Source: Paenibacillus endophyticus
Lineage (GTDB): Bacteria; Bacillota; Bacilli; Paenibacillales; Paenibacillaceae
DNA: 64,000 bases
Direction: 5' to 3'
Assembly: GCF_014192395.1 (NCBI RefSeq)
Contig: NZ_JACHXW010000004.1
Span: 124,001 to 188,000 of the forward strand
In this document: in pieces, positions 8,972 through 19,323 of the stretch
How the letters are laid out: the number at the start of each line of letters is the position of its first letter
How positions within the stretch are numbered: the first letter of the stretch is position 1
The notes under the pieces: model-generated
The model's input: the letters and a program-made list of their open reading frames with translations, nothing else
Told to the model about the DNA's origin: nothing
Databases searched by the model: none
Program-made: the position numbers and the translations under genes

Positions 8972-10387
8972 TTATTTAATGAAAGTATGGATAGGATGGC
9001 CCAGTGCAACTTCAGCTGCATCCAATACAATTTCACCTAGTGTCGGATGTGCATGGATCGTAAGCGCGATATCTTCAAGCGTAGCGCCCATTTCGATACC
9101 AAGCGCAAGCTCAGCAATCATGTTGGAAGCTTCAATACCGATAATTTGCGCGCCTAGCACAAGACCGGAGTCTGCATCAGCTACAAGCTTAACAAAACCT
9201 TCGTTTGCATTTAGGGACATTGCACGCCCATTGATAGCGAACGGGAATTTGCCGACTTTAACGTTGTGGCCTTTATCTTTTGCTTCTTTTTCGCTGTATC
9301 CAACGCTTGCACATTCCGGATCGGAGAAACAAACAGCAGGAACGCATTTGTAGTCAATTACGCTTGAATGGCCGGAAATAACCTCAGCCGCTACACGACC
9401 TTCATACATGGCTTTATGAGCAAGTGCAGGCCCAGCAATAATGTCGCCGATTGCAAAGATATGCGGGATGTTCGTACGGCATTGCTCATCGACTTCTACC
9501 AGACCACGATCCGAAAGCTTCACATTGATTAGATCAAGGCCAAGCTCACCATCCGTATTTGGACGACGTCCAACGGTTACAAGCAAGTAATCTGCCGTTA
9601 CTTTTTCTTCTTTATCGCCAACGGTGTAAGTAACCGTAACGTCTTTATCCGTTTGCTCAGCGCCTTTAGCTTGTGCACCAGTGATGATATCAACGTTCGT
9701 GCTTTTCAGTTTCTTCGCAACGATGGAGGACATATCCTTATCGAAGCCAGGAAGAATCGCATCAGAACCCTCGATTACCGTTACCTTAGTACCGAACTTG
9801 GAGTACATTTGACCAAGCTCAATGCCGATATAGCCGCCGCCGATAACGACAAGGCTTTTCGGAATTTCAGGCAAGGACAAAGCGCCAGTCGATGATACGA
9901 TGCGGCCGCCGTAAGGGAATGCTTTCAGCTCGATTGGACGTGAGCCAGTAGCAATAATACAGTTTTTGAAACGGTAGCGCGGTGCTTCTTGATCGTTGAA
10001 TACACGCGCTTCGTTTTCATTGATGAACATGACTTCGCCTTGGAAATACTGGACTTTGTTCGCTTTCAAAAGTGAAGCAACGCCGCCTGTCAATTTTTTG
10101 ACGATTCCTGCTTTGAACTCTTGCACTTTAGTAAAGTCAACCTTCGCTTCGCCAACCTCGATACCGAAAGCGGAAGCATGGCTGATTGATTCATATTGAT
10201 GTGAAGCGGAGATCAGAGCTTTCGATGGAATACAGCCCACGTTCAAGCATACGCCGCCTACATATTCTTTATCCACGATGAGTACGTTTTGACCAAGCTG
10301 AGCTGCGCGAATCGCTGCAACATATCCGCCTGGACCCGCACCAATGACTAGAGTATCAATATCTAGGGAAGCATCACCTACGACCAT
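8972..10387 (-). CDS. pdhD: Dihydrolipoyl dehydrogenase (E3)
   Basis: A 471-residue flavoenzyme that reoxidises dihydrolipoamide with NAD+ in the pyruvate dehydrogenase complex. FAD-binding GAGPGGYVAAIRAAQLG, the redox-active disulfide GGVCLNVGCIPS, the NAD-binding GGGYIGIELG and the C-terminal active-site His-Glu pair in HAHPTLGE are all present. ATG 10387 has GGAGGT eight bases upstream. It begins four bases after the E2 gene and is the last gene of pdhABCD. It may also serve 2-oxoglutarate or branched-chain dehydrogenase complexes encoded elsewhere. Confidence 0.95.
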   Translation of the reverse strand: MVVGDASLDIDTLVIGAGPGGYVAAIRAAQLGQNVLIVDKEYVGGVCLNVGCIPSKALISASHQYESISHASAFGIEVGEAKVDFTKVQEFKAGIVKKLTGGVASLLKANKVQYFQGEVMFINENEARVFNDQEAPRYRFKNCIIATGSRPIELKAFPYGGRIVSSTGALSLPEIPKSLVVIGGGYIGIELGQMYSKFGTKVTVIEGSDAILPGFDKDMSSIVAKKLKSTNVDIITGAQAKGAEQTDKDVTVTYTVGDKEEKVTADYLLVTVGRRPNTDGELGLDLINVKLSDRGLVEVDEQCRTNIPHIFAIGDIIAGPALAHKAMYEGRVAAEVISGHSSVIDYKCVPAVCFSDPECASVGYSEKEAKDKGHNVKVGKFPFAINGRAMSLNANEGFVKLVADADSGLVLGAQIIGIEASNMIAELALGIEMGATLEDIALTIHAHPTLGEIVLDAAEVALGHPIHTFIK

Positions 10388-10390
10388 GTC

Positions 10391-11725
10391 TTATACCTCC
10401 ATTATGAACAATTCTGGTTGTCCCAGAAGTGTTTTGATGTAATTCATAAAGTTTTGTGCCGTTGCGCCATCAATCAGACGGTGGTCAAAGCTGAGTGAAA
10501 GAGCCATTACAGGTGCTGCTACGATTTCGCCATTGCGTACAATCGCTTTCTCTGTAATTCTGCCCGTACCCAAGATAGCAACCTCAGGGAAGTTGATAAC
10601 CGGCGTGAAGAACATGCCGCCTGCCGAACCGATGTTCGAGATGGAAATGGTGCTTCCTTTCAACTCGCTAGCAGCAAGCTTGCCATCGCGGCCGCGAGCA
10701 GCTAGATCACGGATGGAATCCGCAATTTTGAATAGGTTTTTACGGTCTGCATCCTCGATAACCGGAACGATAAGACCGTTATCCGTATCTGTAGCAATAC
10801 CAATGTTGTAAAATTTGCGAAGCACAATTTCTTGGTTAGCTTCATCAAGCGTAGAATTTAAGATCGGGAATTCGCGGCAAGCTGCCACAAGAGCCTTCAC
10901 GATAAATGGCAAGTACGTAAGCTTGGAGCCTTTTTTCTCGGCATAAGGCTTATATTTCGCGCGAAGTGCTACCAATTCCGTTACGTCAACCTCATCCATA
11001 ATGGTAACGTGAGGAGCCGTGTAAACGGATTTGGACATCGCATTTGCAATGATTTTGCGAATACCTTTGAAAGGCACGCGCTCTTCAGGACGATATGCTG
11101 TGCCCGAAGCAGTATGTGCAGGCTTCGCTTCGCCAGCGCCTTTTGCAACTACTTCAGCATTGCTAGGTTGCTCGGCAGCAGATGCCGCAGTATCAGCAGC
11201 CGCAACAGCTGGCGTACCGCCAAAGCCTGTTACGTCATCACGAGTGATTCGGCCGTTTTTGCCCGTTCCACCAACTTGCGTCAGGTCTACGCCTTGCTCA
11301 CGAGCGAACTTGCGCACGCTAGGAGTCGCTAGAACAAGACCGCCAGTTGCTTTTGGTGCAGTAGCTGCAGCTGCAGGTGCTTCCGCTTTCGGCGCTTCAG
11401 CCGCTGGTGCAGCCGTTTCTTTTGGAGCCGGTGCTTCTTCTTTCGGTGCTTCGGCTGCTGGAGCTGCTTGTTCTGGAAGTTCGCCTTCAGCGTCAATGAT
11501 AGCAACGATTTCGCCAACGTGGCATACTTGACCGTCTTTTACAAGCACTTCCAATACTTTGCCGTTAACCGGACAAGGCACTTCTACGATCGCTTTATCG
11601 TTTTGGACTTCCATAATAATATCATCATCTGTAACCGTATCGCCGACTTTGATGTTTACTTTCACGATTTCGCCTTCGTGCAAGCCTTCGCCGAGCTCTG
11701 GGAAACGATATTCGAATTTAGCCAA
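10391..11725 (-). CDS. pdhC: Dihydrolipoamide acetyltransferase (E2) of pyruvate dehydrogenase
   Basis: A 444-residue core subunit. One N-terminal lipoyl domain carries the lipoylated Lys in [12 protein letters not shown] long Ala/Pro/Glu linker (about 85-125) leads to the peripheral subunit-binding domain ([16 protein letters not shown], then [11 protein letters not shown]), a second Ala-rich linker, and the catalytic acetyltransferase domain ending with the active-site pattern DHRLIDGA. A single lipoyl domain is normal for Gram-positive E2. The gene lies between pdhB and pdhD with very short gaps. The linker repeats are low-complexity, but nothing suggests damage. Confidence 0.95.
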   Translation of the reverse strand: MAKFEYRFPELGEGLHEGEIVKVNIKVGDTVTDDDIIMEVQNDKAIVEVPCPVNGKVLEVLVKDGQVCHVGEIVAIIDAEGELPEQAAPAAEAPKEEAPAPKETAAPAAEAPKAEAPAAAATAPKATGGLVLATPSVRKFAREQGVDLTQVGGTGKNGRITRDDVTGFGGTPAVAAADTAASAAEQPSNAEVVAKGAGEAKPAHTASGTAYRPEERVPFKGIRKIIANAMSKSVYTAPHVTIMDEVDVTELVALRAKYKPYAEKKGSKLTYLPFIVKALVAACREFPILNSTLDEANQEIVLRKFYNIGIATDTDNGLIVPVIEDADRKNLFKIADSIRDLAARGRDGKLAASELKGSTISISNIGSAGGMFFTPVINFPEVAILGTGRITEKAIVRNGEIVAAPVMALSLSFDHRLIDGATAQNFMNYIKTLLGQPELFIMEV

Positions 11726-11740
11726 TGCTGGTAACCTCCT

Positions 11741-12718
11741 TTAAAAGTTCAATACTTTTTGAACCGCTGCAGAAACGCGAGCTACCGAAGGAAGCCATGC
11801 ATCCTCAACAAGCGCAAACGGATAAACGGTATCCGGTCCCGCTACGCGAAGTACTGGAGCTTCCAAATGAAGAATGGCATGCTCGTTGATTTGAGCGATA
11901 ATTTCCGCTGCCGCGCCTGACGTTTTCTGTGCTTCTTGAACGACAATCGCACGATTTGTCTTTTGAATGGATGCTACGATCGTTTCAATATCAAGCGGTA
12001 CAAGACTGCGAAGGTCGATTACCTCTACGCTTACGCCTGTTTTTTCAAGCTCTTCAGCCGCTTTCACCGAAGTGTGAACCATCATCCCGTAAGTGAGGAT
12101 CGTTACATCGGTACCTTCGCGGACAACATTTGCTTTGCCGATTTCAACGGTATATTCACCTTCTGGCACATCAGCCTTAAATGCACGGTAGAGGTTTAGA
12201 TGCTCCATGAAAAAGACAGGATCATTATCGCGGATTGCTGAGATCATCAAACCTTTTGCATCATAAGGATTTGAAGGAATGACGACTTTAATACCTGGCG
12301 TTTGAATAGCCAGACCCTCAAGGGAATCCGTGTGCAGCTCAGCTGCCTTAACGCCGCCGCCGAAAGGCGTACGGAACACGATTGGTGAATTGTAGCGACC
12401 GCCTGAACGGTAGCGCATGCGCGCTGCTTGTACAAACATTTGGTCAAGCGCTTCATAAATAAAACCAACGAATTGAATTTCAGCAATTGGGCGGAAGCCT
12501 TGAAGTCCCATCCCCACTGCCATCCCTGCAAGCGCGGACTCAGCAAGCGGCGTATCAAATACGCGATCCTCGCCGAATTCTCCTTGCAATCCTTCTGTTA
12601 CGCGGAATACACCGCCGACCTTGCCTACGTCCTCACCGAAAATGACAACGTTTGAGTCGCGTTTAAGTTCTACGCGCATCGCATCGCGAATTGCTTCCAA
12701 CATATTCATTTGAGCCAT
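11741..12718 (-). CDS. pdhB: Pyruvate dehydrogenase E1 beta subunit
   Basis: A 325-residue subunit that, with E1 alpha, decarboxylates pyruvate on thiamine diphosphate and acetylates the E2 lipoyl group. It shows the transketolase-like pyrimidine-binding domain ([18 protein letters not shown], then [18 protein letters not shown], with the Glu that activates thiamine) and the C-terminal transketolase domain ([11 protein letters not shown], then [15 protein letters not shown]). Length is standard. It begins 20 bases after pdhA and is separated from pdhC by 15 bases. Confidence 0.95.
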   Translation of the reverse strand: MAQMNMLEAIRDAMRVELKRDSNVVIFGEDVGKVGGVFRVTEGLQGEFGEDRVFDTPLAESALAGMAVGMGLQGFRPIAEIQFVGFIYEALDQMFVQAARMRYRSGGRYNSPIVFRTPFGGGVKAAELHTDSLEGLAIQTPGIKVVIPSNPYDAKGLMISAIRDNDPVFFMEHLNLYRAFKADVPEGEYTVEIGKANVVREGTDVTILTYGMMVHTSVKAAEELEKTGVSVEVIDLRSLVPLDIETIVASIQKTNRAIVVQEAQKTSGAAAEIIAQINEHAILHLEAPVLRVAGPDTVYPFALVEDAWLPSVARVSAAVQKVLNF

Positions 12719-12738
12719 GATCGTCTGATCCTCCTCTT

Positions 12739-13815
<1,077 letters not shown>

Positions 13816-13863
13816 TCACCTCAATCGAAATATTTGAAAATCGTTTACCTCTGTTATAGAATT

Positions 13864-13893
13864 ATTATAAACCTGTTTAACGAAAATGGTCAA
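13864..13893 (-). promoter_or_regulatory. Sigma-A promoter of pdhABCD
   Basis: On the minus strand TTGACC (13893-13888), an 18-base spacer and a perfect TATAAT (13869-13864) lie 57 bases upstream of the pdhA start. The rest of the 290-base gap to the divergent esterase gene is AT-rich, without another feature I can support. Confidence 0.65.
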
Positions 13894-14096
13894 AGCAAAA
13901 AACAAAAAAACCTTTGTTTTTTCGCTGATTCTCATCATTCTGTTAAGAAATTGTATATGCTACAGACTTATTTTTTCTATATAACAGCATAATACAACAA
14001 GACAGAAATAGATGTGATTCCCTGTATGCCTTTCTATTGTTTACCCACAACCGTAGTTTTCCATTCAATAATTCCAAGTCATAAGGAGAGAAAGTC

Positions 14097-14834
14097 ATGA
14101 CAGATGAACGATATTTAAAAAGAACGATCGTAAAAGAAACCGTGCCTAGCCGTTACTTGCCTGAACAAGCCCGCAACCTGCGCATCTTTTTGCCGCCAGG
14201 CTACAATGAAGTATTGAGCTATCCTGTCGTATATTGTCAAGACGGCGAAGACTTTTTCAATTTCGGGCGAATCGCCACAACCGCTACCAAATTAATATTA
14301 GACGAGGGTTTGGAGCCTTTCATTATTGTAGGCGTCGATGTGGACAAGAAGCTTCGAACCGAAGAATATGCGCCTGACGGAGAGCGGCATGCCAATTACA
14401 TTCGTTTTTTCGCAGAAGAACTTATTCCATTCGTTGAAGAGAGGTACTCCGCAAGGCAGAACCCGGAGCATCGCTTGCTTGCAGGGGATTCTTTAGGCGG
14501 CTCCGTATCGCTGCATTTGGCTCTGGCATATCCTCAGTTGTTTACTCGCGTTATGTCATTATCCGGCGCATATTACGGCGTTTCGCAGCACATTATCTCA
14601 GAAGCAGCCGACCTAAGCTGGTTATCGATATATATGATCGTAGGGCTTCAGGAGGACGCTTACGAAACCGATCGCGGCGTATTCGATTTCGTAGCATTGA
14701 ACCGAAACACGAGAGCATTGCTGGAGCATAAGCAAGCATCGGTGTTCTACGAAGAGAAGGATGGCAAGCATCAATGGGGCTTCTGGCAAAAAGAGCTCGA
14801 TAAGGCGCTATGCTATTTTATCGAGGTAGAATAA
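14097..14834 (+). CDS. Alpha/beta-hydrolase, esterase D/enterochelin-esterase-like
   Basis: A 245-residue putative esterase. The nucleophile elbow is LLAGDSLGGSVSL, with Ser in the G-x-S-x-G pattern. The N-terminal fold LRIFLPPGYNEVLSYPVVYCQDGEDFF matches the esterase family that hydrolyses carboxylic or siderophore-type esters. A candidate catalytic His lies in DGKHQWGFW near the C-terminus. It has AAGGAGAG just upstream and no signal peptide, so it is cytoplasmic. It stands alone between the divergent pdh operon and a strong terminator. The substrate is unknown; trilactone siderophore esterase is one possibility, but no siderophore genes are nearby. Confidence 0.8.
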   Translation: MTDERYLKRTIVKETVPSRYLPEQARNLRIFLPPGYNEVLSYPVVYCQDGEDFFNFGRIATTATKLILDEGLEPFIIVGVDVDKKLRTEEYAPDGERHANYIRFFAEELIPFVEERYSARQNPEHRLLAGDSLGGSVSLHLALAYPQLFTRVMSLSGAYYGVSQHIISEAADLSWLSIYMIVGLQEDAYETDRGVFDFVALNRNTRALLEHKQASVFYEEKDGKHQWGFWQKELDKALCYFIEVE

Positions 14835-14835
14835 T

Positions 14836-14885
14836 GAAAAAGCTGTTTAGATCGCTCTTAACCGAGCGTCTAAACAGCTTTTTTC
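14836..14885. terminator. Bidirectional terminator
   Basis: A long inverted repeat (AAAAGCTGTTTAGA with TCTAAACAGCTTTT, and an inner CGCTC/GAGCG) sits between convergent genes, with A and T runs on both sides. It can end both the esterase transcript and the leftward phosphatase transcript. Confidence 0.9.
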
Positions 14886-14888
14886 GTA

Positions 14889-15380
14889 TTACTGCGATTG
14901 ATTGATATCAGATTCCACCCGTCGCAGAAGCTCTTTGCAGCCGCTGTCCACAAGCTCGTAAACAAATTCAAAATTGCCGTCATAATAAGGATCCGGAACA
15001 TCAAGCAACGTATGTCCTTCTACTAGCTCCATGAATGTAAATAGCTTTGACTCGTCAAATTCGATTCCGGCATTCTCAAGCATCTGGCGCATGTCGCGCA
15101 AGTTTTTCGTATCCATGCATACCAGATAATCAAAATACTCATAGTCTTTGCCTGTTACTAGACGCGCCTTCATGCCTTGATACGAAATCCGGTGTTGATC
15201 AAGCAGCTTTCGCGTGCCCTCGTGAGGCGGATGTCCGAGATGCCAATCGCCTGTACCCGCAGAATCCACTTCAATGACATCAGATAATCCAGCCTTATCA
15301 ATCTGATGGCGCATGACCGCTTCAGCCATTGGCGAACGGCAAATATTGCCTAAGCAAACAAACAAAACCTTGGCTTTCAT
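14889..15380 (-). CDS. Low-molecular-weight protein tyrosine phosphatase
   Basis: A 163-residue phosphatase. The signature P-loop is FVCLGNICRS (Cys-x5-Arg) at the N-terminus, and the general-acid loop DPYYDG is near the C-terminus. In Bacillus the YwlE-type enzymes of this family dephosphorylate phosphoarginine and others act on phosphotyrosine. I did not distinguish these; the loop residue that sets specificity would have to be compared. ATG 15380 overlaps the stop of the upstream TRIC gene by four bases (ATGA), so translation is coupled. The open frame continues 180 bases upstream but only as overlap with that gene. Confidence 0.92.
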   Translation of the reverse strand: MKAKVLFVCLGNICRSPMAEAVMRHQIDKAGLSDVIEVDSAGTGDWHLGHPPHEGTRKLLDQHRISYQGMKARLVTGKDYEYFDYLVCMDTKNLRDMRQMLENAGIEFDESKLFTFMELVEGHTLLDVPDPYYDGNFEFVYELVDSGCKELLRRVESDINQSQ

Positions 15381-16024
15381 GTACGACCTCTTTTCTGTTG
15401 CTCTTCGGAAGTATCGATATGAAGCGACCTTCTTGGCAGCTTCCACTTGTAATACACCGATAGCATCCTGAAGCTGATAATAACGACAAATAAAAACAAC
15501 AGCTCTAAAGTCGATTTTAGCCAGCCCAGTCCAATGACTAGGCCTCCGAGCATCGCCCATACCGCATAAATCTCATCCTTAAGCACAAGCGGCTTGCGGC
15601 CCGCTAGCACATCGCGGATAATGCCGCCGCCGATACCTGTCAGCATGGCTGCAACAAGAACTGCGCTCAGCGGATGCTTCATTTGCGTGGCGTAAAGCGC
15701 GCCTTGAATAGCGAAAGCCGATAATCCAATCGCATCAAAAAAAGCTTCGCTTTTCCTCCATCTTTGAATCCAAACGACCGGCAGAAGAAACGCGATCGTC
15801 ATCGCGATCATCGCGATTTTGAACAAGTAGCCTTGGCTCCATAGCGAGGTTACCGGCATCCCGATGAGCAAGTTGCGCACGACGCCGCCACCGAACGCAG
15901 TGACTAAGCCAAGCACGAATACGCCTAATATGTCGTACTCTTCCTCCATGGCGACAATCGCTCCGCTGACAGCAAAGGCTATCGTGCCAATGATACTGAA
16001 AATCCCAAAAATGTCCATGCTCAC
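15377..16024 (-). CDS. TRIC/YicG-type (UPF0126) cation-channel family membrane protein
   Basis: A 215-residue integral membrane protein with six or seven hydrophobic segments. It contains two copies of the family repeat: AFGGGVVRNLLIG in the first half and GIGGGIIRDVLAG in the second. Prokaryotic TRIC homologues form trimeric monovalent-cation channels. I prefer GTG 16024, with GAGGAG eight bases upstream; ATG 16018 is two codons later. It is coupled to the phosphatase gene by an ATGA overlap. Confidence 0.85.
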   Translation of the reverse strand: MSMDIFGIFSIIGTIAFAVSGAIVAMEEEYDILGVFVLGLVTAFGGGVVRNLLIGMPVTSLWSQGYLFKIAMIAMTIAFLLPVVWIQRWRKSEAFFDAIGLSAFAIQGALYATQMKHPLSAVLVAAMLTGIGGGIIRDVLAGRKPLVLKDEIYAVWAMLGGLVIGLGWLKSTLELLFLFVVIISFRMLSVYYKWKLPRRSLHIDTSEEQQKRGRT

Positions 16025-16241
16025 TGCAATAGCTCCTCGCTTCCCGTCCATGAACCGACCTGCTTCATCGGTTCTTTCCTAAACCATTTTAGCTGGGAGC
16101 AACCGGTTTCGCAACGACAAATTTTGCTATAAGAAGCGAGTATATTTCCCAACTATGAGCTTGCCTCTAGTTTTTAAGCGGCAAAAGGCTATATACTAAT
16201 ATTGGCTTATTGTACATTCTGTTAAGAAGAGAGGATCATAC

Positions 16242-16883
16242 GTGATGCAGCCACGCATTGTCATTTGTACGGGCGGCCAGCTGGGCCCCTTTGCTCTTGA
16301 GCATATAGATACTGCCGATCTGCTTATCGGGGCAGACAGCGGCGCCCGTTTTTTAGTCAACCATGGATATCGGCCTGATATCTCAATCGGTGATTTTGAT
16401 TCCGTCTCCGAGCAAGAACTGCTTGCTATCCGGTCCAGCAGCAGCCAGACGATCGCTTGTGATCCGATAGACAAGGATTATACCGATACCGAGATGGCTA
16501 TGAGGCTTGCGCTTGACCTGCAGCCTCGCGAGATCATATTGATCGGTGCATTAGGAACAAGATTCGATCACTCCTTGGCTAACGTTCACTTGCTCGCTTT
16601 AGCTTCCGAAGCACAGGTACCCGCTTCTATAATCGACAACCATAACAAAATAACGCTTTTAACGGATACGGCTTTTATTAGTCATCATGGCTATCCCAAT
16701 GTTTCTTTGCTTCCACTTTCCTTGAAGGTAACGGGAATAACGCTGACCGGCTTCCAATACCCGCTTGACGATGCTTCCCTGACCATCGGCCAGTCACTCG
16801 GTATCAGCAATGTTCTTTTGTCAGAGAGCGGCCGTATTGCAATTGCTAGCGGATTACTGCTCGTTATCCAAAGCCGGGACTAG
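16242..16883 (+). CDS. thiN: Thiamine pyrophosphokinase
   Basis: A 213-residue enzyme converting thiamine to thiamine diphosphate with ATP. The motifs are LLIGADSGARFLV, PDISIGDFDSVS and DKDYTDTEMAMRLAL; the acidic residues bind Mg-ATP. GALGTRFDHSLAN is the dimer-interface region, and a C-terminal thiamine-binding beta domain follows. The start is GTG 16242 or the next codon, ATG 16245, both close behind AGAGAGG. No TPP riboswitch is seen. The product supplies the cofactor of the pyruvate dehydrogenase encoded 3 kb away, but there is no operon link. Confidence 0.92.
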   Translation: MMQPRIVICTGGQLGPFALEHIDTADLLIGADSGARFLVNHGYRPDISIGDFDSVSEQELLAIRSSSSQTIACDPIDKDYTDTEMAMRLALDLQPREIILIGALGTRFDHSLANVHLLALASEAQVPASIIDNHNKITLLTDTAFISHHGYPNVSLLPLSLKVTGITLTGFQYPLDDASLTIGQSLGISNVLLSESGRIAIASGLLLVIQSRD

Positions 16884-16965
16884 TTGATGGAAACGTCACG
16901 CATAGGCGAGGAAAAGCTGCACGTAACCATTTGCGCTTCTCCTCGTCGTATTCGCAGCAATCCAA

Positions 16966-18939
16966 TCAGCTATCCTCTTCCGGCGTAACAATCGACAGTC
17001 CTTCCACATGCTTTCGGCTCATCAGCTTGCGAGATTTTCTGTTCGCTTTCGATTCGAAAACGATGTCGAGATCGTACTGCTCATCCGGATACAGCTTCGT
17101 TTTAGGAATATAGAGCTTCATTCGCTTTTGATTGAACGTCAGTTTCTGTCCTTGCACTTGAACGATAACATTTCCGCGTTCATCTGCTGGTCGGTAAACA
17201 ACCCCCATCCGTTTTAGCGGATATATCCAAACGGCATCTCCTTTCACAAAAGGCTGAGCTGCTGCTTTGACTGAAGCTTCTCCCTTATCCTCTACCTTTA
17301 TCTCCAAAGATTTGCGAGTCAGATCTCCTTCATGCTTGGTCAATAGTACGATGCCCGCCTTAGCCTCTTCCCCTTGCTTTATCCCGCTATCGATCGGCTC
17401 TGCAGCAGAATTCTTTTTCTTCTCAAGCAACTGCTCTGCTCGCTGCATAACCTGCTCCGGCAATCCGAAGCGTCTTGCAATAGAAAATGCATGGCTCTCT
17501 CCAGCTTCACCAATCTCTAGCCGATAGAGCGGCTGTAACGTATCCGCATCAAAAGCCATCTTTCCATTCTGGCAGCCTATCGTTCGTGCTGCAAATGCTT
17601 TGATTTCATTGAAATGTGTAGTTGCCACAGTCAATGCACCGCTTTTTAGCAGCTGCTCCAATAAGGCGATAGAAAGTGCAATCCCTTCTGTAGGGTCTGT
17701 ACCTGCTGCTAGTTCATCCAACAAGAGCAATGATCTTGGACCGGCTGCTTCCATCATCTCTTTCAACACGGTTATATGAGAAGAGAATGTACTCAACGAT
17801 TGCTCTAAGCTTTGTCCATCCCCAACGTCTGCGATCACATGCTGGAAAATACCAAGCTCACTGCCCTCCTCTACGGGTACAAGCAGCCCCGATTGCACCA
17901 TCAGCACGAACAAGCCGATCGTTTTTAAGGTTACTGTTTTCCCTCCAGTATTCGGCCCCGTTATGATGAGCTGCTTCCACCGTGTACCAAGCTCTACATG
18001 AAGCGGTACGCTCGATGAACCAATCAGAGGATGCCGTGCGCCGATCAAACGAATAACCGGCTGCTCTGACAATTTAATTCTTTGGCCGTTATAGGCGCGC
18101 GAAAGCTTGGAACGAGCTGTTATGAAATCAAAGGAAGCCATTGCTTCGACGTTCTGAAACAGCTCCGCGGAGAACGTTTCCGCTTGCTCGGATAAACGAG
18201 CCAATATTACGGTACGCTCTCTCTCTTCCTCGGCTTTCCATTGCTGCAGCTCTACTTGCAAGTCTGCGACATCATGCGGCTCAACAAATAAGGTTTGTCC
18301 GCTCGATGATTCATCCCAAACGGTTCCGGGAACCTGCTTGCGAAGCTCTCTCTTGACTGCAATAACGAAGCGGTCACGGCGTTTGCTGATGACGGGATCC
18401 TGTAGAGCCGTTCGATATTTGCCCAAAGCATGCTCCATTTTTTTCTGGATTTTATCCTCGGTTGCATAGATATGCCTGCGTATAAACGCAAGATCCGCAC
18501 TAGCTTGATCGGTTATGAGTCCGTAACGGATACACCGGTTCAATTCTTCTCGCAGCGCGGGGCAATCATACATCGATTCCGCATATGATGCGATCGTTGG
18601 CGCAATTTCCCGTTTGCTGTTCATATACTTTTTCATTTGCACGACTGAAGTCAGCCATACGGCTAATTGTTCCAATTCCTGTTCGTTATAAATGCGGCCT
18701 TTTCCAAGCAAAGCCAGGAATGGATCTACACCTTCCATTGCAGACAAAGGAATGCTAGCCCCGCTCCCTAGCAGTAACGCTGCTTCCTGCGTTTCCTGCA
18801 GCCATGCTTCTACCTGGCGATGCTTGATGCTTGGCGCATGGCGCTCAGCGAGCAGTCTCCCGGCTGGCGACACGGTATAGCTAATAACCGCTGCCTTCAC
18901 TTTATCGAACTCTAACCTTCTCCATGATGCTTCATTCAT
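16966..18939 (-). CDS. MutS2-like ABC ATPase lacking the Smr domain
   Basis: A 657-residue protein of the MutS2 group. The order matches MutS2: N-terminal helical lever/clamp (1-about 300), Walker A TGPNTGGKT (about 327-335), Q-loop, LEQSLSTFSSH signature, Walker B LLLLDELAAGTDPTEG, then a KOW-like beta module (GDAVWIYPLKRMGVVYRP, about 565-610). Typical MutS2 is about 785 residues and ends with an Smr domain; here the protein stops soon after the KOW module with a basic tail. MutS2 is not a mismatch-repair protein: in Bacillus subtilis it acts on collided ribosomes. ATG 18939 has GAGGAGG eight bases upstream. Two terminators and a leader ORF precede it, so expression probably requires antitermination. 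It could be a specialised paralogue; a full-length mutS2 would be expected elsewhere. Confidence 0.85.
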   Translation of the reverse strand: MNEASWRRLEFDKVKAAVISYTVSPAGRLLAERHAPSIKHRQVEAWLQETQEAALLLGSGASIPLSAMEGVDPFLALLGKGRIYNEQELEQLAVWLTSVVQMKKYMNSKREIAPTIASYAESMYDCPALREELNRCIRYGLITDQASADLAFIRRHIYATEDKIQKKMEHALGKYRTALQDPVISKRRDRFVIAVKRELRKQVPGTVWDESSSGQTLFVEPHDVADLQVELQQWKAEEERERTVILARLSEQAETFSAELFQNVEAMASFDFITARSKLSRAYNGQRIKLSEQPVIRLIGARHPLIGSSSVPLHVELGTRWKQLIITGPNTGGKTVTLKTIGLFVLMVQSGLLVPVEEGSELGIFQHVIADVGDGQSLEQSLSTFSSHITVLKEMMEAAGPRSLLLLDELAAGTDPTEGIALSIALLEQLLKSGALTVATTHFNEIKAFAARTIGCQNGKMAFDADTLQPLYRLEIGEAGESHAFSIARRFGLPEQVMQRAEQLLEKKKNSAAEPIDSGIKQGEEAKAGIVLLTKHEGDLTRKSLEIKVEDKGEASVKAAAQPFVKGDAVWIYPLKRMGVVYRPADERGNVIVQVQGQKLTFNQKRMKLYIPKTKLYPDEQYDLDIVFESKANRKSRKLMSRKHVEGLSIVTPEEDS

Positions 18940-18962
18940 TTTTTCGGCCTCCTCTATTTTAA

Positions 18963-19011
18963 ACAAAAAAAGAGACAGAAACAGAACGCGGGCGCGTTCC
19001 ATTTCTGTCTC
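18963..19011 (-). terminator. Second intrinsic terminator in the leader of the MutS2-like gene
   Basis: A long hairpin (GAGACAGAAA at one foot, TTTCTGTCTC at the other, GAACGCG/CGCGTTC inside; 18972-19011) is followed on the minus strand by seven T. It ends only about 24 bases before the start codon, so any mRNA for the MutS2-like protein must read through it. Confidence 0.9.
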
Positions 19012-19073
19012 AATTGACTAAGCTCCAAGTACCCCTATATGCCTATCAAAAACGAAGGGCAAAAAATGGGTAC

Positions 19074-19098
19074 AAAAAAACCGCGCTGGATAGCACGG
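19074..19098 (-). terminator. First intrinsic terminator in the leader
   Basis: Minus strand: CCGTGC, a 6-base loop and GCGCGG (one G-T pair), then seven T. It would release an RNA of about 240 nt starting near 19317. Confidence 0.75.
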
Positions 19099-19243
19099 TG
19101 ATTGGGCCGCTGTCGAATTGCTTCAGGCGGAAATCCTCATGTCCATAACTCTTGGCGTCGGATAGCGAAATAGAGCCTCGCTGTATGGCGCAAAAAACCA
19201 TACGTTAGCAGCAAGACCAACTTACTCTCCAACAATATCCAAT

Positions 19244-19270
19244 TTATGAGTTAAGGACACCAGCAAACAT
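19244..19270 (-). CDS. Leader peptide, 8 residues (MFAGVLNS)
   Basis: ATG 19270 is preceded by AAAGGGG with an 8-base spacer, a full-strength ribosome site. The ORF is eight codons and ends with TAA. It lies 47 bases after the predicted transcription start and upstream of two terminators. Its last codons form one arm of the leader stem. The peptide is too short to compare by similarity; the call rests on position, ribosome site and pairing. Confidence 0.5.
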   Translation of the reverse strand: MFAGVLNS

Positions 19271-19323
19271 TAAAATTTCCCCTTTAAGCATATTAACAAA
19301 CACTTTCATAAACTTACGTCTTT

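Larger units (their letters stand above)
19012..19317 (-). promoter_or_regulatory. Structured 5' leader of the MutS2-like gene (candidate attenuator)
   Basis: The transcript predicted from the promoter at 19324-19353 starts near 19317. It contains, in order: a ribosome site and 8-codon ORF (19244-19270); an 11-position stem between the 3' half of that ORF (19248-19258) and 19141-19151 with one mismatch; internal hairpins (GTATGG/CCATAC and AGCGA/TCGCT); terminator 1 at 19074-19098; a hairpin GTACCC/GGGTAC (19029-19073); and terminator 2. Because the leader ORF itself forms one arm of the main stem, a ribosome stalled there would open it. This resembles attenuators of antibiotic-response genes. 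It does not match T-box, S-box or other riboswitch consensus I know. Confidence 0.6.

Noticed and set aside
15381-15560. N-terminal extension of the tyrosine phosphatase
   Set aside because: It overlaps the TRIC gene in another frame. The P-loop normally lies within about 15 residues of the N-terminus, which fits ATG 15380.
19012-19317. T-box, S-box, 6S RNA or c-di-GMP riboswitch as explanation for the MutS2-like leader
   Set aside because: I found no GGGTGG-ACCGCG T-box antiterminator sequence on either strand, no S-box core, and no c-di-GMP core. A 6S RNA would not contain a translated ORF with a strong ribosome site and two terminators upstream of a gene. A fold search (Rfam covariance models) would be decisive.
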